From NCBI GenBank assembly GCA_937973555.1, contig CALJKL010000046.1:4014-68013 (forward strand): 64,000 nt of DNA, read 5' to 3'. Shown here piece after piece: positions 1-8,114 of this stretch. The notes under the pieces were generated by a model that saw only the letters and a program-made list of their open reading frames with translations, made no database searches and was not told the origin of the DNA. The stretch comes from an uncultured Flavobacteriales bacterium. Its GTDB lineage: Bacteria; Bacteroidota; Bacteroidia; Flavobacteriales; Weeksellaceae. Made by a program: the position numbers and the translations under genes. Position 1 is the first letter of the stretch; the number at the start of each line of letters is the position of its first letter.

Positions 1-733
1 CCATACCGGCTCCATGAATATCAAATTGTTCTCCCAAATATTTGGTAGACATAGCGGTACATTCTAGGTGCCACCCAGGGAAACCTTCTCCCCAAGGAGA
101 AATCCATTTCATGATATGTTCAGGCGATGCTTTTTTCCAAAGGGCAAAATCCTGAGGATTTCTTTTCTCATCCTGACCGTCTAAATCTCTGGTATTGGCA
201 AAAAGTTCGTCTATATTTCTTTTGGAAAGTTCCCCATAATTGCCGCCTTTTTCATTATATGCTCTTACATCAAAATACACTGAACCGTTACTTTCATAAG
301 CCAGTCCTTTGACAATTAAATCTTTGGCAAGTTCTATCTGCTCTATAATATGACCTGTAGCCGTAGGCTCTATAGTAGGCGGAAGCAGGTTAAAATTTTC
401 TAAAACTTTATGAAAATCTACCGTGTATTTTTGCACAATTTCCATAGGCTCCAGTTTCTCTAGACGAGATTGCTTGATGAATCTGTCGTTATTGATATCA
501 CCATCATCTGTTAAATGTCCGGCATCTGTAATGTTTCTTACATAACGTACTTTGTATCCCAAATGCACCAGACTTCTATAAATAAAATCGAAGTTTAGGA
601 AGGTTCTTACATTCCCCAAATGCACATTGCTGTATACCGTAGGACCACAAACGTACATCCCCACTTTATTTTCGTGTAAAGGCGTAAAGATTTCTTTTTC
701 GGCGGTAAGTGAATTATATATTTTAAGTTGCAT
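1..733 (-). CDS. cysS: Cysteine--tRNA ligase, 5' part (runs off the window)
   Basis: Charges tRNA-Cys with cysteine in the cytoplasm. Only the N-terminal 244 codons are inside the window; the rest lies beyond base 1. The protein begins MQLKIYNSLTAEKE. It shows CGPTVYSNVHLGNVRTF, which holds the first zinc-binding Cys and the class I HIGH-type signature in its Bacteroidetes form (HLGN). Further on come the zinc/cysteine-site stretch GWHLECTAMS and the motif DIHGAGM at the window edge, both typical of CysRS. The start ATG at 733 is the natural one for the family. folE lies upstream on the same strand with 126 bp between them, so cysS could have its own promoter or follow folE. Confidence 0.95.
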   Translation of the reverse strand, partial: MQLKIYNSLTAEKEIFTPLHENKVGMYVCGPTVYSNVHLGNVRTFLNFDFIYRSLVHLGYKVRYVRNITDAGHLTDDGDINNDRFIKQSRLEKLEPMEIVQKYTVDFHKVLENFNLLPPTIEPTATGHIIEQIELAKDLIVKGLAYESNGSVYFDVRAYNEKGGNYGELSKRNIDELFANTRDLDGQDEKRNPQDFALWKKASPEHIMKWISPWGEGFPGWHLECTAMSTKYLGEQFDIHGAGM

Positions 734-791
734 TATTTTATAATTAAGATTTAAAAATTAAAGAATTAAGATTTTATTTTATAAAAATCAG

Positions 792-813
792 CAACAACAG
801 ATTACTGTTATTG
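792..813 (-). terminator. Weak hairpin after folE
   Basis: An imperfect inverted repeat (ACAACAG / CTGTTATTGT) lies between the folE stop and the cysS start. It is followed on the minus strand by GATTTTTAT. It could be a weak folE terminator, but the stem has a bulge and few GC pairs. Confidence 0.3.
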
Positions 814-859
814 TAATAATTTGGGATGATATTTTTCTAAATCTGTTCATTTCTTAAAA

Positions 860-1525
860 TTAATCCAACTTCGCATGACTGCCTACATAATGCAGAAACT
901 CCTGTCTGGTAATAGGATTGGTACGGAAAATACCACTTAATTCTGCTGTAATGGTAGAACTGGCAGTATCCTTTATCCCCCTGCAATTTACACAAAGGTG
1001 CTTGGCATCTATAATACATGCCACATCTTTGGTTCCCAAAGCCTCCTTCAGGGCATCCACTATCTGCATAGTAAGCCTTTCTTGTACCTGCGGACGCTTT
1101 GCGTAATAATCTACAATTCTATTGATTTTAGATAGCCCTATCACTTCACCATTAGAAATATAGGCCACATGTGCCTTACCAATAATGGGTAAAAAATGAT
1201 GCTCACAAAAAGAATATACCGTGATGTCTTTTTCTACCAGCATTTGTCTGTACTTATATTTATTGGTAAAAGTAGAAATGCCCGGTTTGTTTTCCGGAAG
1301 CAGCCCTCCGAAAATTTCATTCACATACATTTTAGCTACCCTTTTCGGAGAGTCCTTCAGGGAGTCGTCCGTCATATCAAGGCCTAATGCATGCATTATC
1401 TCTTCAAATTTTTCTTCTATAATTTTTATTTTTTCTGCCGGTGTTTTTTCAAAAGCATCTTCCCGCAAAGGGGTGTGATCTTTCCCGGTAAAAAAATCGT
1501 CTTCTATATCTTCAAAATTGTTCAT
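860..1525 (-). CDS. folE: GTP cyclohydrolase I
   Basis: Converts GTP to 7,8-dihydroneopterin triphosphate, the first step of tetrahydrofolate synthesis; acts as a cytoplasmic homodecamer. The 221-residue length is normal. The zinc ligands are visible: C107 and H110 in SFCEHHFLPI, and C178 in KHLCVNCRGI. The stretch GLSKINRIVDYYAKRPQVQE is the conserved substrate/oligomer region. The first ~30 residues are a variable acidic leader. A -7 box (TAATTTTG) lies just upstream on the same strand. folK, a later enzyme of the same pathway, is about 48 kb away, so the folate genes are scattered in this genome. Confidence 0.97.
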   Translation of the reverse strand: MNNFEDIEDDFFTGKDHTPLREDAFEKTPAEKIKIIEEKFEEIMHALGLDMTDDSLKDSPKRVAKMYVNEIFGGLLPENKPGISTFTNKYKYRQMLVEKDITVYSFCEHHFLPIIGKAHVAYISNGEVIGLSKINRIVDYYAKRPQVQERLTMQIVDALKEALGTKDVACIIDAKHLCVNCRGIKDTASSTITAELSGIFRTNPITRQEFLHYVGSHAKLD

Positions 1526-1542
1526 AGCTCCAATTAATGTTA

Positions 1543-1550
1543 CAAAATTA
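1543..1550 (-). promoter_or_regulatory. -7 promoter box of folE
   Basis: TAATTTTG on the minus strand, 18 bp before the folE ATG, fits the Bacteroidetes -7 consensus TAnnTTTG. I see no TTG at the usual -33 spacing. Confidence 0.5.
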
Positions 1551-1650
1551 CAGAAATATTTCTAATGCATTAAACTTATGAAAATGAGTATTTTACATTT
1601 TTAAGGCTTCTAATTTTTTTAAAAAAAAATGGTATTGGTCTGAAATTTTA

Positions 1651-1658
1651 TATATTTG
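1651..1658 (+). promoter_or_regulatory. -7 promoter box of the acpP operon
   Basis: TATATTTG fits TAnnTTTG and lies 36 bp before acpP, at the head of the five-gene operon. A TTG at 1635-1637 is only 13 bp away, closer than the usual 16-20, so the -33 element is uncertain. The A/T-rich run around 1610-1630 could act as an UP-like element. Confidence 0.6.
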
Positions 1659-1694
1659 CACTTGAATTAACAAAAATTTTTAAAACAAATTGCT

Positions 1695-1934
1695 ATGTCA
1701 GACATTACATCAAGAGTAAAAGCTATCATCGCAGATAAGCTAGACGTGGAAGAAACAGAAGTAACTCCTGAAGCAAGCTTCACTAATGATTTAGGTGCAG
1801 ATTCTTTAGATACTGTTGAGTTAATTATGGAATTCGAAAAAGAATTCAATATCCAAATTCCAGATGATCAAGCAGAGAAAATCACTACTGTTGGTCACGC
1901 TATTGCTTACATTGAAGAAGTTATCAAACAATAA
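1695..1934 (+). CDS. acpP: Acyl carrier protein
   Basis: Carries growing acyl chains as thioesters during type II fatty acid synthesis. The 79-residue acidic protein has the motif GADSLDTVEL; S37 is the phosphopantetheine attachment site. The length and the helix II sequence are typical. It is the first gene of an operon and is followed 27 bp later by fabF, whose product uses it as substrate carrier. The pairing acpP-fabF-rnc is widespread in bacteria. Confidence 0.98.
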   Translation: MSDITSRVKAIIADKLDVEETEVTPEASFTNDLGADSLDTVELIMEFEKEFNIQIPDDQAEKITTVGHAIAYIEEVIKQ

Positions 1935-1961
1935 TTTTTTTTAAAAGAAAAATTAAAACCT

Positions 1962-3209
1962 ATGGAATTGAAGAGAGTTGTAGTTACAGGATTTGGTGCC
2001 ATTACGCCAATTGGTAATAATGCTAATGAATATTGGGAAAACTTAGTAAAAGGTGTTAGCGGTGCTGCTCCTATTACTCTCTTCGATTCTACTAACTTCA
2101 AAACAAAATTTGCCTGCGAAGTAAAAAACTTCAACCCTTTGGATCATTTCGAGAAAAAGGAGGCAAAAAAAATGGACCGCAACACCCAGTTTGGTATGGT
2201 GGCTGCCAGAGAGGCAGTAGCTCATTCCAGACTTTTAGAAGGTGATGTAGACAAAAACAGAATTGGGGTAATATGGGGTTCTGGTATTGGCGGCTTAGAA
2301 ACTTTCGAAACAGAAGTTTTGGGCTGGGCCAATTCTAACAACATCCCAAGATTCAATCCTTTCTTTATCCCAAAAATGATTGCGGATATCACTCCGGGAC
2401 AAATCTCAATGGAATACGGTTTCCATGGGCCAAACTATGCTACCGTTTCTGCCTGTGCTTCTTCTGCCAACGCCCTTATTGATGCCAAGATGCTTATCCA
2501 ATTAGGTAAAGCTAATGTCATTGTATGCGGAGGTTCTGAGGCTGCAGTTACTGCATCAGGAATGGGTGGCTTCAATGCTTTGATGGCTCTTTCTACAAGA
2601 AATGACGACTACAAGACGGCTTCAAGACCATTTGACAAAGACAGAGATGGATTTGTATTGGGTGAAGGTGCCGGATGTATCATCCTTGAAGAATATGAAC
2701 ATGCCAAACAACGCGGGGCTACCATCTATGCAGAGCTTTCCGGTGGAGGATTAAGTGCAGACGCCTATCACATGACGGCACCTCATCCAGAGGGCTTGGG
2801 CGCTTATTTAGTAATGAAAAATTGTTTAGAAGATGCAGGCGTAACTACTGATGAAGTAGACCATATCAACATGCATGGTACATCTACTCCATTAGGAGAT
2901 ATTGCAGAGTCTAACGCAATTGCAAAACTTTTAGGCGAACATGCTTACGACATTCAGATCAACTCTACAAAATCTATGACTGGCCACCTTTTGGGTGCTG
3001 CCGGGGTAATAGAAGCCATTGCTGCAATTGGAACTATTATTCATGGGGTTGTTCCTCCTACCATCAATCATTTTACTGATGACGAAAACATCGACAGCAG
3101 ATTAGATTTCACCTTTAATCATGCTGTGAAAAAAGATGTTAAAATAGCCATGAGTAATACTTTTGGTTTTGGTGGTCATAATGCTTGTGTTCTTTTCAAG
3201 AAAGTATAA
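1962..3209 (+). CDS. fabF: Beta-ketoacyl-ACP synthase II
   Basis: Condenses malonyl-ACP with acyl-ACP to lengthen fatty acids. The 415-residue protein has the full thiolase-fold catalytic triad: C165 in VSACASSAN, H305 in NMHGTSTPLGD and H342 in KSMTGHLLGAAG, with the conserved K337 just before. The C-terminal NTFGFGGHNACVLF stretch is the usual glycine-rich gate region. Lies between acpP and rnc; its TAA is followed directly by the rnc ATG with no bases between, which suggests translational coupling. Confidence 0.98.
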   Translation: MELKRVVVTGFGAITPIGNNANEYWENLVKGVSGAAPITLFDSTNFKTKFACEVKNFNPLDHFEKKEAKKMDRNTQFGMVAAREAVAHSRLLEGDVDKNRIGVIWGSGIGGLETFETEVLGWANSNNIPRFNPFFIPKMIADITPGQISMEYGFHGPNYATVSACASSANALIDAKMLIQLGKANVIVCGGSEAAVTASGMGGFNALMALSTRNDDYKTASRPFDKDRDGFVLGEGAGCIILEEYEHAKQRGATIYAELSGGGLSADAYHMTAPHPEGLGAYLVMKNCLEDAGVTTDEVDHINMHGTSTPLGDIAESNAIAKLLGEHAYDIQINSTKSMTGHLLGAAGVIEAIAAIGTIIHGVVPPTINHFTDDENIDSRLDFTFNHAVKKDVKIAMSNTFGFGGHNACVLFKKV

Positions 3210-3977
3210 ATGGGCTTAAGAAATTCATTAAAGAAATTTCTCAAAAAAAAAGTTTTTAAAAAAAAGACCGAAAAAGAAGCTTTGCTCTCTGCCAGAATAA
3301 GTAAAATTATTGGGCAAAGGGTAAATGACATTAAGTTATATCAAGAAGCTTTTTCCCTTAAAAATTCAACTAAAACCAATGATTCAGGAAATTTTGAAAG
3401 ATTAGAATTTCTTGGTGATGCCGTTTTAGGAAGCATTATTTCTTGTTACCTCTACAAAAATTACCCTAACGAGAATGAAGGATTTCTTACGCAAATGAAA
3501 TCTAAAATCGTGAACCGCAAGAATCTTAATTCTTTAGGTGAAAAACTAAAGCTTACAGATATTATCCAAAACGATAATAAGGGAAATCTTGGTGAAAACA
3601 TTTCCGGAAATCTTTTTGAAGCATTTATAGGAGCCATCTATATGGATTTTAAGTATGAAAAATGCAAAGATATTGTGATGAAAAAGCTTCTTACAGAAAA
3701 AGACATAGAAAAACTGGAAAACAAAATTGTAAGTTATAAAGGTCTTCTTCTGGAATGGAGTCAAAAGAAAAAGGTAGTTATAAGATACGAAACCTCTGAA
3801 GAATTATTACCCAATAAAAGTATTATTTTCAGAAGTTGCATATATTTGAATGACGAAAAGATTTCTAATGCCTCAGAAACATCTAAGAAAAAGGCAGAAG
3901 AAAAATCGGCACAAAGAGCATTTTATACCTTAAATAAAAAAGAGAATATTGTTGAAAAACAAAAAGTTATTTCTTGA
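3210..3977 (+). CDS. rnc: Ribonuclease III
   Basis: Cuts double-stranded RNA, including rRNA precursors. The 255-residue protein has a basic, Lys-rich leader (1-22), the RNase III signature ERLEFLGDAV at 63-72 and a C-terminal double-stranded RNA-binding domain (about 170-245). Three of the four metal-binding acidic positions are seen (E66, D70, E137). The fourth, Asp114 in E. coli, is N134 here (sequence SGNLFEAFIGA). I recall Asn at this place in other Bacteroidetes enzymes, so it is probably a lineage trait and not a defect. The gene starts right at the end of fabF and overlaps the next gene by 29 bp. Confidence 0.95.
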   Translation: MGLRNSLKKFLKKKVFKKKTEKEALLSARISKIIGQRVNDIKLYQEAFSLKNSTKTNDSGNFERLEFLGDAVLGSIISCYLYKNYPNENEGFLTQMKSKIVNRKNLNSLGEKLKLTDIIQNDNKGNLGENISGNLFEAFIGAIYMDFKYEKCKDIVMKKLLTEKDIEKLENKIVSYKGLLLEWSQKKKVVIRYETSEELLPNKSIIFRSCIYLNDEKISNASETSKKKAEEKSAQRAFYTLNKKENIVEKQKVIS

Positions 3978-4407
3978 GTTGGATGATGATGAGCCTATGA
4001 ACATTGGGTTGATAAGGCTTACCAAAAAAGCACCTAATTACGAAGTGTTTTTTGAGATCAACAAACTGAATTCTTTTCAATTTTACAGAACAGATGATTT
4101 AATAGCAGAAGAGTTTAGTTTTTCAAAATTTGAAACCTATCTTCCGGAAACTAAAACCTATTATCATGTGCTTGCCAACAAATCTGCTCCCCTAAAGCAA
4201 AAAACTACAGACGAGCTGTTTTCTCAAACAGAAGAAATTAAGTTTTTACTGCCCAAAAATAAGGATGTGGAATATATAATTTATGCAAAGGATAGCTTTC
4301 CGGATTTTTCACTACTTTTGCTCCCGGAAAACATCTTGCAACCTATACAAGATTATTCCCTTCAACCACAAAATGAACTGTATAAGTTAATACAATATTA
4401 TGAATAA
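3949..4407 (+). CDS. IPExxxVDY family protein
   Basis: Function unknown. The 152-residue soluble protein sits between rnc and pyk, the standard place of the IPExxxVDY family in flavobacteria. The name motif is present in a relaxed form, LPKNKDVEY at residues 101-109. No signal peptide or membrane segment is seen. The start is not ATG: the frame opens with two consecutive TTG codons (3949 and 3952), and the first ATG (Met17) would remove the first conserved strand. The gene overlaps the end of rnc by 29 bp and the start of pyk by 8 bp, so translation is likely coupled through the operon. Confidence 0.75.
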   Translation: MLKNKKLFLELDDDEPMNIGLIRLTKKAPNYEVFFEINKLNSFQFYRTDDLIAEEFSFSKFETYLPETKTYYHVLANKSAPLKQKTTDELFSQTEEIKFLLPKNKDVEYIIYAKDSFPDFSLLLLPENILQPIQDYSLQPQNELYKLIQYYE

Positions 4408-5842
4408 GAGAACGAAAAAGACGAAGGTGATTGCTACATTAGGCCCTGCTTCTTCTGACAAAGAAACCTTGTTAGAACTGATTAAAGCTGGTGCTGATGT
4501 ATTTAGAATAAATTTCTCACATGCCGATTATGATCTGGTAAAGAGAAATGTAGACTTGATAAGAGAATTAAACGAAGAATATGGCTGCAATACTTCTATT
4601 CTAGGAGATTTACAAGGCCCTAAATTAAGAGTAGGTGTTGTAAAAGAAGGTTCATATCTTAATACTGGAGATGTACTAACCTTTACCAATGAAATATGTG
4701 AAGGAGATTCTACTAAAGTTTATATGACGTATGAGAAATTTCCTCAAGACGTAAAAGTAGGGGAAAGAATCTTGATTGATGATGGAAAACTGGTATTAGA
4801 GGTTATAGAAACCAATCAAAAAGATACTGTAAAAGCAAAAACCATACAAGGAGGACCATTGAGTTCTAAAAAAGGGGTAAACCTTCCAAATACCAATGTT
4901 TCTTTGCCAGCATTGACCGAAAAAGACATCCAAGATGCCAAATTCATGCTTGATAATGAATTTGATTGGATCGCGCTTTCTTTCGTGAGGCATGCTCAGG
5001 ATATTATTGATTTGAAAAAATTAATTAAATCTCATTCTAAGTCAGAATTCAGAACACCTATCATCGCAAAAATTGAGAAACCAGAAGGTGTAAAAAACAT
5101 CGATGAAATTCTTATGGAATGTGACGGGCTAATGGTTGCACGTGGAGACTTAGGCGTGGAAGTACCTATGGAAGAAGTGCCTGTTATACAGAAAAAATTA
5201 GTAGACAAGGCAAGACATTATGCCAAGCCGGTAATTATTGCTACCCAAATGATGGAAACCATGATCACCAGCCTTACTCCTACAAGAGCTGAGGTAAATG
5301 ATGTGGCAAACAACGTATTGGATGGTGCAGATGCCGTAATGCTTTCTGGTGAAACCTCTGTAGGAAAATATCCAGTGGATGTTGTAAAAAACATGACTAA
5401 GATTATTAAAAACATTGAGTCTAGCCCGCTTTACAATAAAAGAAATGAAATTATTGAAAAAGTAACCTGTGTAGATGACCGTTTTATAACCGATATGGTC
5501 TGTCTAAACGCTGTAAAAATTGCTGAAACTACAGGTGCTGAAGCCATCATTACCTTAACCTATTCCGGTTACACTGCATTTCAGATTTCAGCGCATAGAC
5601 CTAATGCAAGAATTGTGGTATACAGTTCTAACAGAAGGGTAATTACCATGTTGAACCTGCTTTGGGGGGTAAGAGCTTTCTATTATGATATGAATAAGTC
5701 TACAGACGAAACCGTAATCCAGGTAAATATGCTTACCCATCATTATGGTTATGTAGAGAAGGGTGATTTTGTAGTAAACCTCAACGCAATGCCGGTTTAC
5801 GAAGGCGGAAAAACAAATACGCTAAGATTAACAACCATATAA
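4400..5842 (+). CDS. pyk: Pyruvate kinase
   Basis: Last step of glycolysis: phosphoenolpyruvate plus ADP to pyruvate plus ATP. The 480-residue protein begins with KTKVIATLGPASSD, has the active-site stretch IIAKIEKPEGVKN (catalytic Lys) and the metal/phosphate region MVARGDLGVEVPMEEVP, followed by IIATQMMETM. The C-terminal domain is of normal length. The ATG lies within the last codons of the preceding gene (8-bp overlap). It is the last gene of the acpP operon and is followed by a strong bidirectional terminator. Confidence 0.98.
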   Translation: MNKRTKKTKVIATLGPASSDKETLLELIKAGADVFRINFSHADYDLVKRNVDLIRELNEEYGCNTSILGDLQGPKLRVGVVKEGSYLNTGDVLTFTNEICEGDSTKVYMTYEKFPQDVKVGERILIDDGKLVLEVIETNQKDTVKAKTIQGGPLSSKKGVNLPNTNVSLPALTEKDIQDAKFMLDNEFDWIALSFVRHAQDIIDLKKLIKSHSKSEFRTPIIAKIEKPEGVKNIDEILMECDGLMVARGDLGVEVPMEEVPVIQKKLVDKARHYAKPVIIATQMMETMITSLTPTRAEVNDVANNVLDGADAVMLSGETSVGKYPVDVVKNMTKIIKNIESSPLYNKRNEIIEKVTCVDDRFITDMVCLNAVKIAETTGAEAIITLTYSGYTAFQISAHRPNARIVVYSSNRRVITMLNLLWGVRAFYYDMNKSTDETVIQVNMLTHHYGYVEKGDFVVNLNAMPVYEGGKTNTLRLTTI

Positions 5843-5846
5843 AATA

Positions 5847-5876
5847 AAAAAGCACTCTAAATAGAGTGCTTTTTTA
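5847..5876. terminator. Bidirectional terminator between pyk and the aldehyde dehydrogenase
   Basis: Perfect stem AAAAGCACTCT / AGAGTGCTTTT with an AAAT loop, A-tract on the left and T-tract on the right. It can end both pyk (plus) and the convergent minus-strand gene at 5879. Confidence 0.9.
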
Positions 5877-5878
5877 TT

Positions 5879-7174
5879 TTAAAAATTCCCAATAATACTT
5901 TTCTTAACAGTAAATTCCTGAAGGGCATACAGCGAAAGTTCTGTGCCGTAACCAGAATTTTTTCTTCCGCCAAAAGGCAACCTTACATCTGAACGGAATA
6001 CCTGATTGATTGCTACCCCTCCACTTTCCAAACGCTCGGCATAAAACATGGCTCTTTCTTTGTCTTTGGTGAAAACAGCATTACCCAACCCAAACATGGT
6101 TTCATTGGCAATTCGTAGAGCCTCTTCATCATCCTTAGCTTTGAAAACCATAGCCAAAGGCCCGAATAATTCTTCCTGAAGAATAGGATTTCCTTCGTTC
6201 ATCTTCAAAATTCCCGGATTGAAGGCCGCCTTACCCACATTTTCTAAAGGAAGTATGGCTTCTGCCCCATTTTCTAATGCTTTCTGATATTGTTTTTCTA
6301 AATCCTGCGCTAAATCTTCCCTTGCCATTGCACCAAGATTGGTTTCCTGTTGTAATGGGTCGTTAGTCTGATATTTTTGATATTCTGTAATAAATTTTGA
6401 AATAAATTGATCATAGATTTTAGAATGGATGATAAACCTTTTTCCGGCAATACAGCTTTGTCCGGTATTCTGTAACCTTGCCAAAGCCGCATCTTTAGCC
6501 GCCTGGTCTAAATTTGCATCTTCACAGATAATGAAAGCATCACTACCACCCAATTCCAATACGCATTTTTTCAGATTTCTGCCCGCTATTTCAGCAATTT
6601 TCCTTCCTGCCGCTTCACTTCCGGTTAGGCTTACTCCTTTTATAATAGGGCTTTCTATCATCTCTTCTATTTCATTATGCGAAACGACAGCATGTGTGAA
6701 AACAGCCTCCGGAAAACCGGCTTCTTCAAATAATTGCTGAATGGTATTACCGCTTTTTTCACAAATCGATGCATGTTTCAGGATAACAGTATTACCTCCC
6801 AAAACTGCCGGAACGGCAAATCTAAGTACTTGCCAAAAGGGAAAATTCCAAGGCATAATGCCCAAAATAACACCCATCGCTTCATGATGCACTTCCGAAA
6901 TCTGATGTTCGGTTTCTATTTTTTCAGACTTTAAAACATTTTCTGCTTTGGCATAATATGCACACAATCCTGCACTTTTTTCTATTTCTGCGATGGATTG
7001 TGCAATAGGCTTGTTCATTTCCATTGTAATGATTTTGCCTAATTCTTCTTTTCTTTCCAAAAGCAATTCAGAGAGTCTATATAATGGCTTTTGTCTTTCC
7101 TCGAAAGAAACCTTTTTCCATATGGTGAAAGCTTCCTGAGATTTTTGTAGTGTATTTTGTATTGAATTTTTCAT
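5879..7174 (-). CDS. NAD(P)-dependent aldehyde dehydrogenase (succinate-semialdehyde type)
   Basis: Oxidises an aldehyde to its acid. The catalytic residues of the ALDH superfamily are all present: N110 in IMPWNFPFW, E207 in LELGGSD and C241 in TGQSCIAGKR. The C-terminal PFGGRKNSGYGTE is also standard. By overall pattern it falls near succinate-semialdehyde dehydrogenases, but substrate cannot be read from the sequence. At 431 residues it is shorter than the usual 450-490, mainly at the N-terminus. It lies 6 bp after hutG, so it probably belongs to the hutI-hutG transcript, although it is not a standard step of histidine breakdown. Confidence 0.9.
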   Translation of the reverse strand: MKNSIQNTLQKSQEAFTIWKKVSFEERQKPLYRLSELLLERKEELGKIITMEMNKPIAQSIAEIEKSAGLCAYYAKAENVLKSEKIETEHQISEVHHEAMGVILGIMPWNFPFWQVLRFAVPAVLGGNTVILKHASICEKSGNTIQQLFEEAGFPEAVFTHAVVSHNEIEEMIESPIIKGVSLTGSEAAGRKIAEIAGRNLKKCVLELGGSDAFIICEDANLDQAAKDAALARLQNTGQSCIAGKRFIIHSKIYDQFISKFITEYQKYQTNDPLQQETNLGAMAREDLAQDLEKQYQKALENGAEAILPLENVGKAAFNPGILKMNEGNPILQEELFGPLAMVFKAKDDEEALRIANETMFGLGNAVFTKDKERAMFYAERLESGGVAINQVFRSDVRLPFGGRKNSGYGTELSLYALQEFTVKKSIIGNF

Positions 7175-7180
7175 AGTTTC

Positions 7181-8104
7181 TTATTTTATAAACCATTCAT
7201 TAATAAGACTGGCCGCCAATCTGGCTGTTCTCTCTTCCAAATCATATTCGGGATTTACTTCTGCCACATCCAAAGCAATAAGTTTTTCGGATTTCAAAAT
7301 ATGTCTATAAAAATGTAGAAATGCAGCATCTGCAAAAAGACCGTTATAGGCAGGTGCAGAAACGCCAGGTGCAATAGCCACATTAAAAACATCCATGCAG
7401 ATAGTAAGGTATACTTTGTCTACCTTGTCCAGCAATTCGTCTATTTTCTGATATACAGAAGGCAGATTTTCAAAGAAAATTTCATCTGCCAAAATATATT
7501 TCATACCGTATTGATGAGCAGTATCGAACAATTTTAAAGTATTGGAATTTTTTTGAATGCCAATATGCAAAGAATGGATTTCACCTTCCTGAGCAATCTG
7601 CCAAAATCCTGTTCCGGAAGACGCGCCGTTTTCGGGTTCTCGATTATCAAAATGGGCATCGATGTTGATGATGCCTATTTTCTCTTGAGGAAAGGCCTTT
7701 CTGATGCCTGAATAATGCGCAAAAGTAACTTCATGACCGCCTCCCAAAACAATGCTTTTGCCATTTTGGGCAAGAATACCTGAAACTTTTTGGGCTAAAT
7801 TTTCCTGCGCCTGCTCCAAATTTCCATTTTCACAAGTTACATTCCCAAAATCCATCAAAGTAAATTCCGGATTTACCACTGGAAAATTGGCCATATTTTT
7901 TCGGATGATATCTGGTGCGCTTGCCGCACCAATTATGCCTTTATTGCGCTTCACACCTTCATCCACTGCAAAACCATGCAAAGCAAAAGCATTACCTTCT
8001 ACTTCCTGTTGGTTTTTAGCTATTTTCACGCGCTGAAATATCCTGTGATACAGCGGATCACCTCCATCATTGCGTCCTTGCCAAATATTCATTTCAGTAT
8101 TCAA
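7181..8104 (-). CDS. hutG: Formimidoylglutamase (arginase family)
   Basis: Hydrolyses N-formimidoyl-glutamate to glutamate and formamide, the last step of histidine degradation. The 307-residue protein shows the ureohydrolase metal site: H124 in GGGHEVTF, D149/H151/D153 in NIDAHFDNR and D238 in CMDVFNVAIAPGVSAP. In the last motif one of the two Asp positions of arginase is Cys (C236); similar motifs occur in HutG relatives as I recall them. It follows hutI by 10 bp, which supports HutG over a true arginase or agmatinase. Confidence 0.88.
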   Translation of the reverse strand: MNTEMNIWQGRNDGGDPLYHRIFQRVKIAKNQQEVEGNAFALHGFAVDEGVKRNKGIIGAASAPDIIRKNMANFPVVNPEFTLMDFGNVTCENGNLEQAQENLAQKVSGILAQNGKSIVLGGGHEVTFAHYSGIRKAFPQEKIGIINIDAHFDNREPENGASSGTGFWQIAQEGEIHSLHIGIQKNSNTLKLFDTAHQYGMKYILADEIFFENLPSVYQKIDELLDKVDKVYLTICMDVFNVAIAPGVSAPAYNGLFADAAFLHFYRHILKSEKLIALDVAEVNPEYDLEERTARLAASLINEWFIK

Positions 8105-8114
8105 TATTTTAGTA

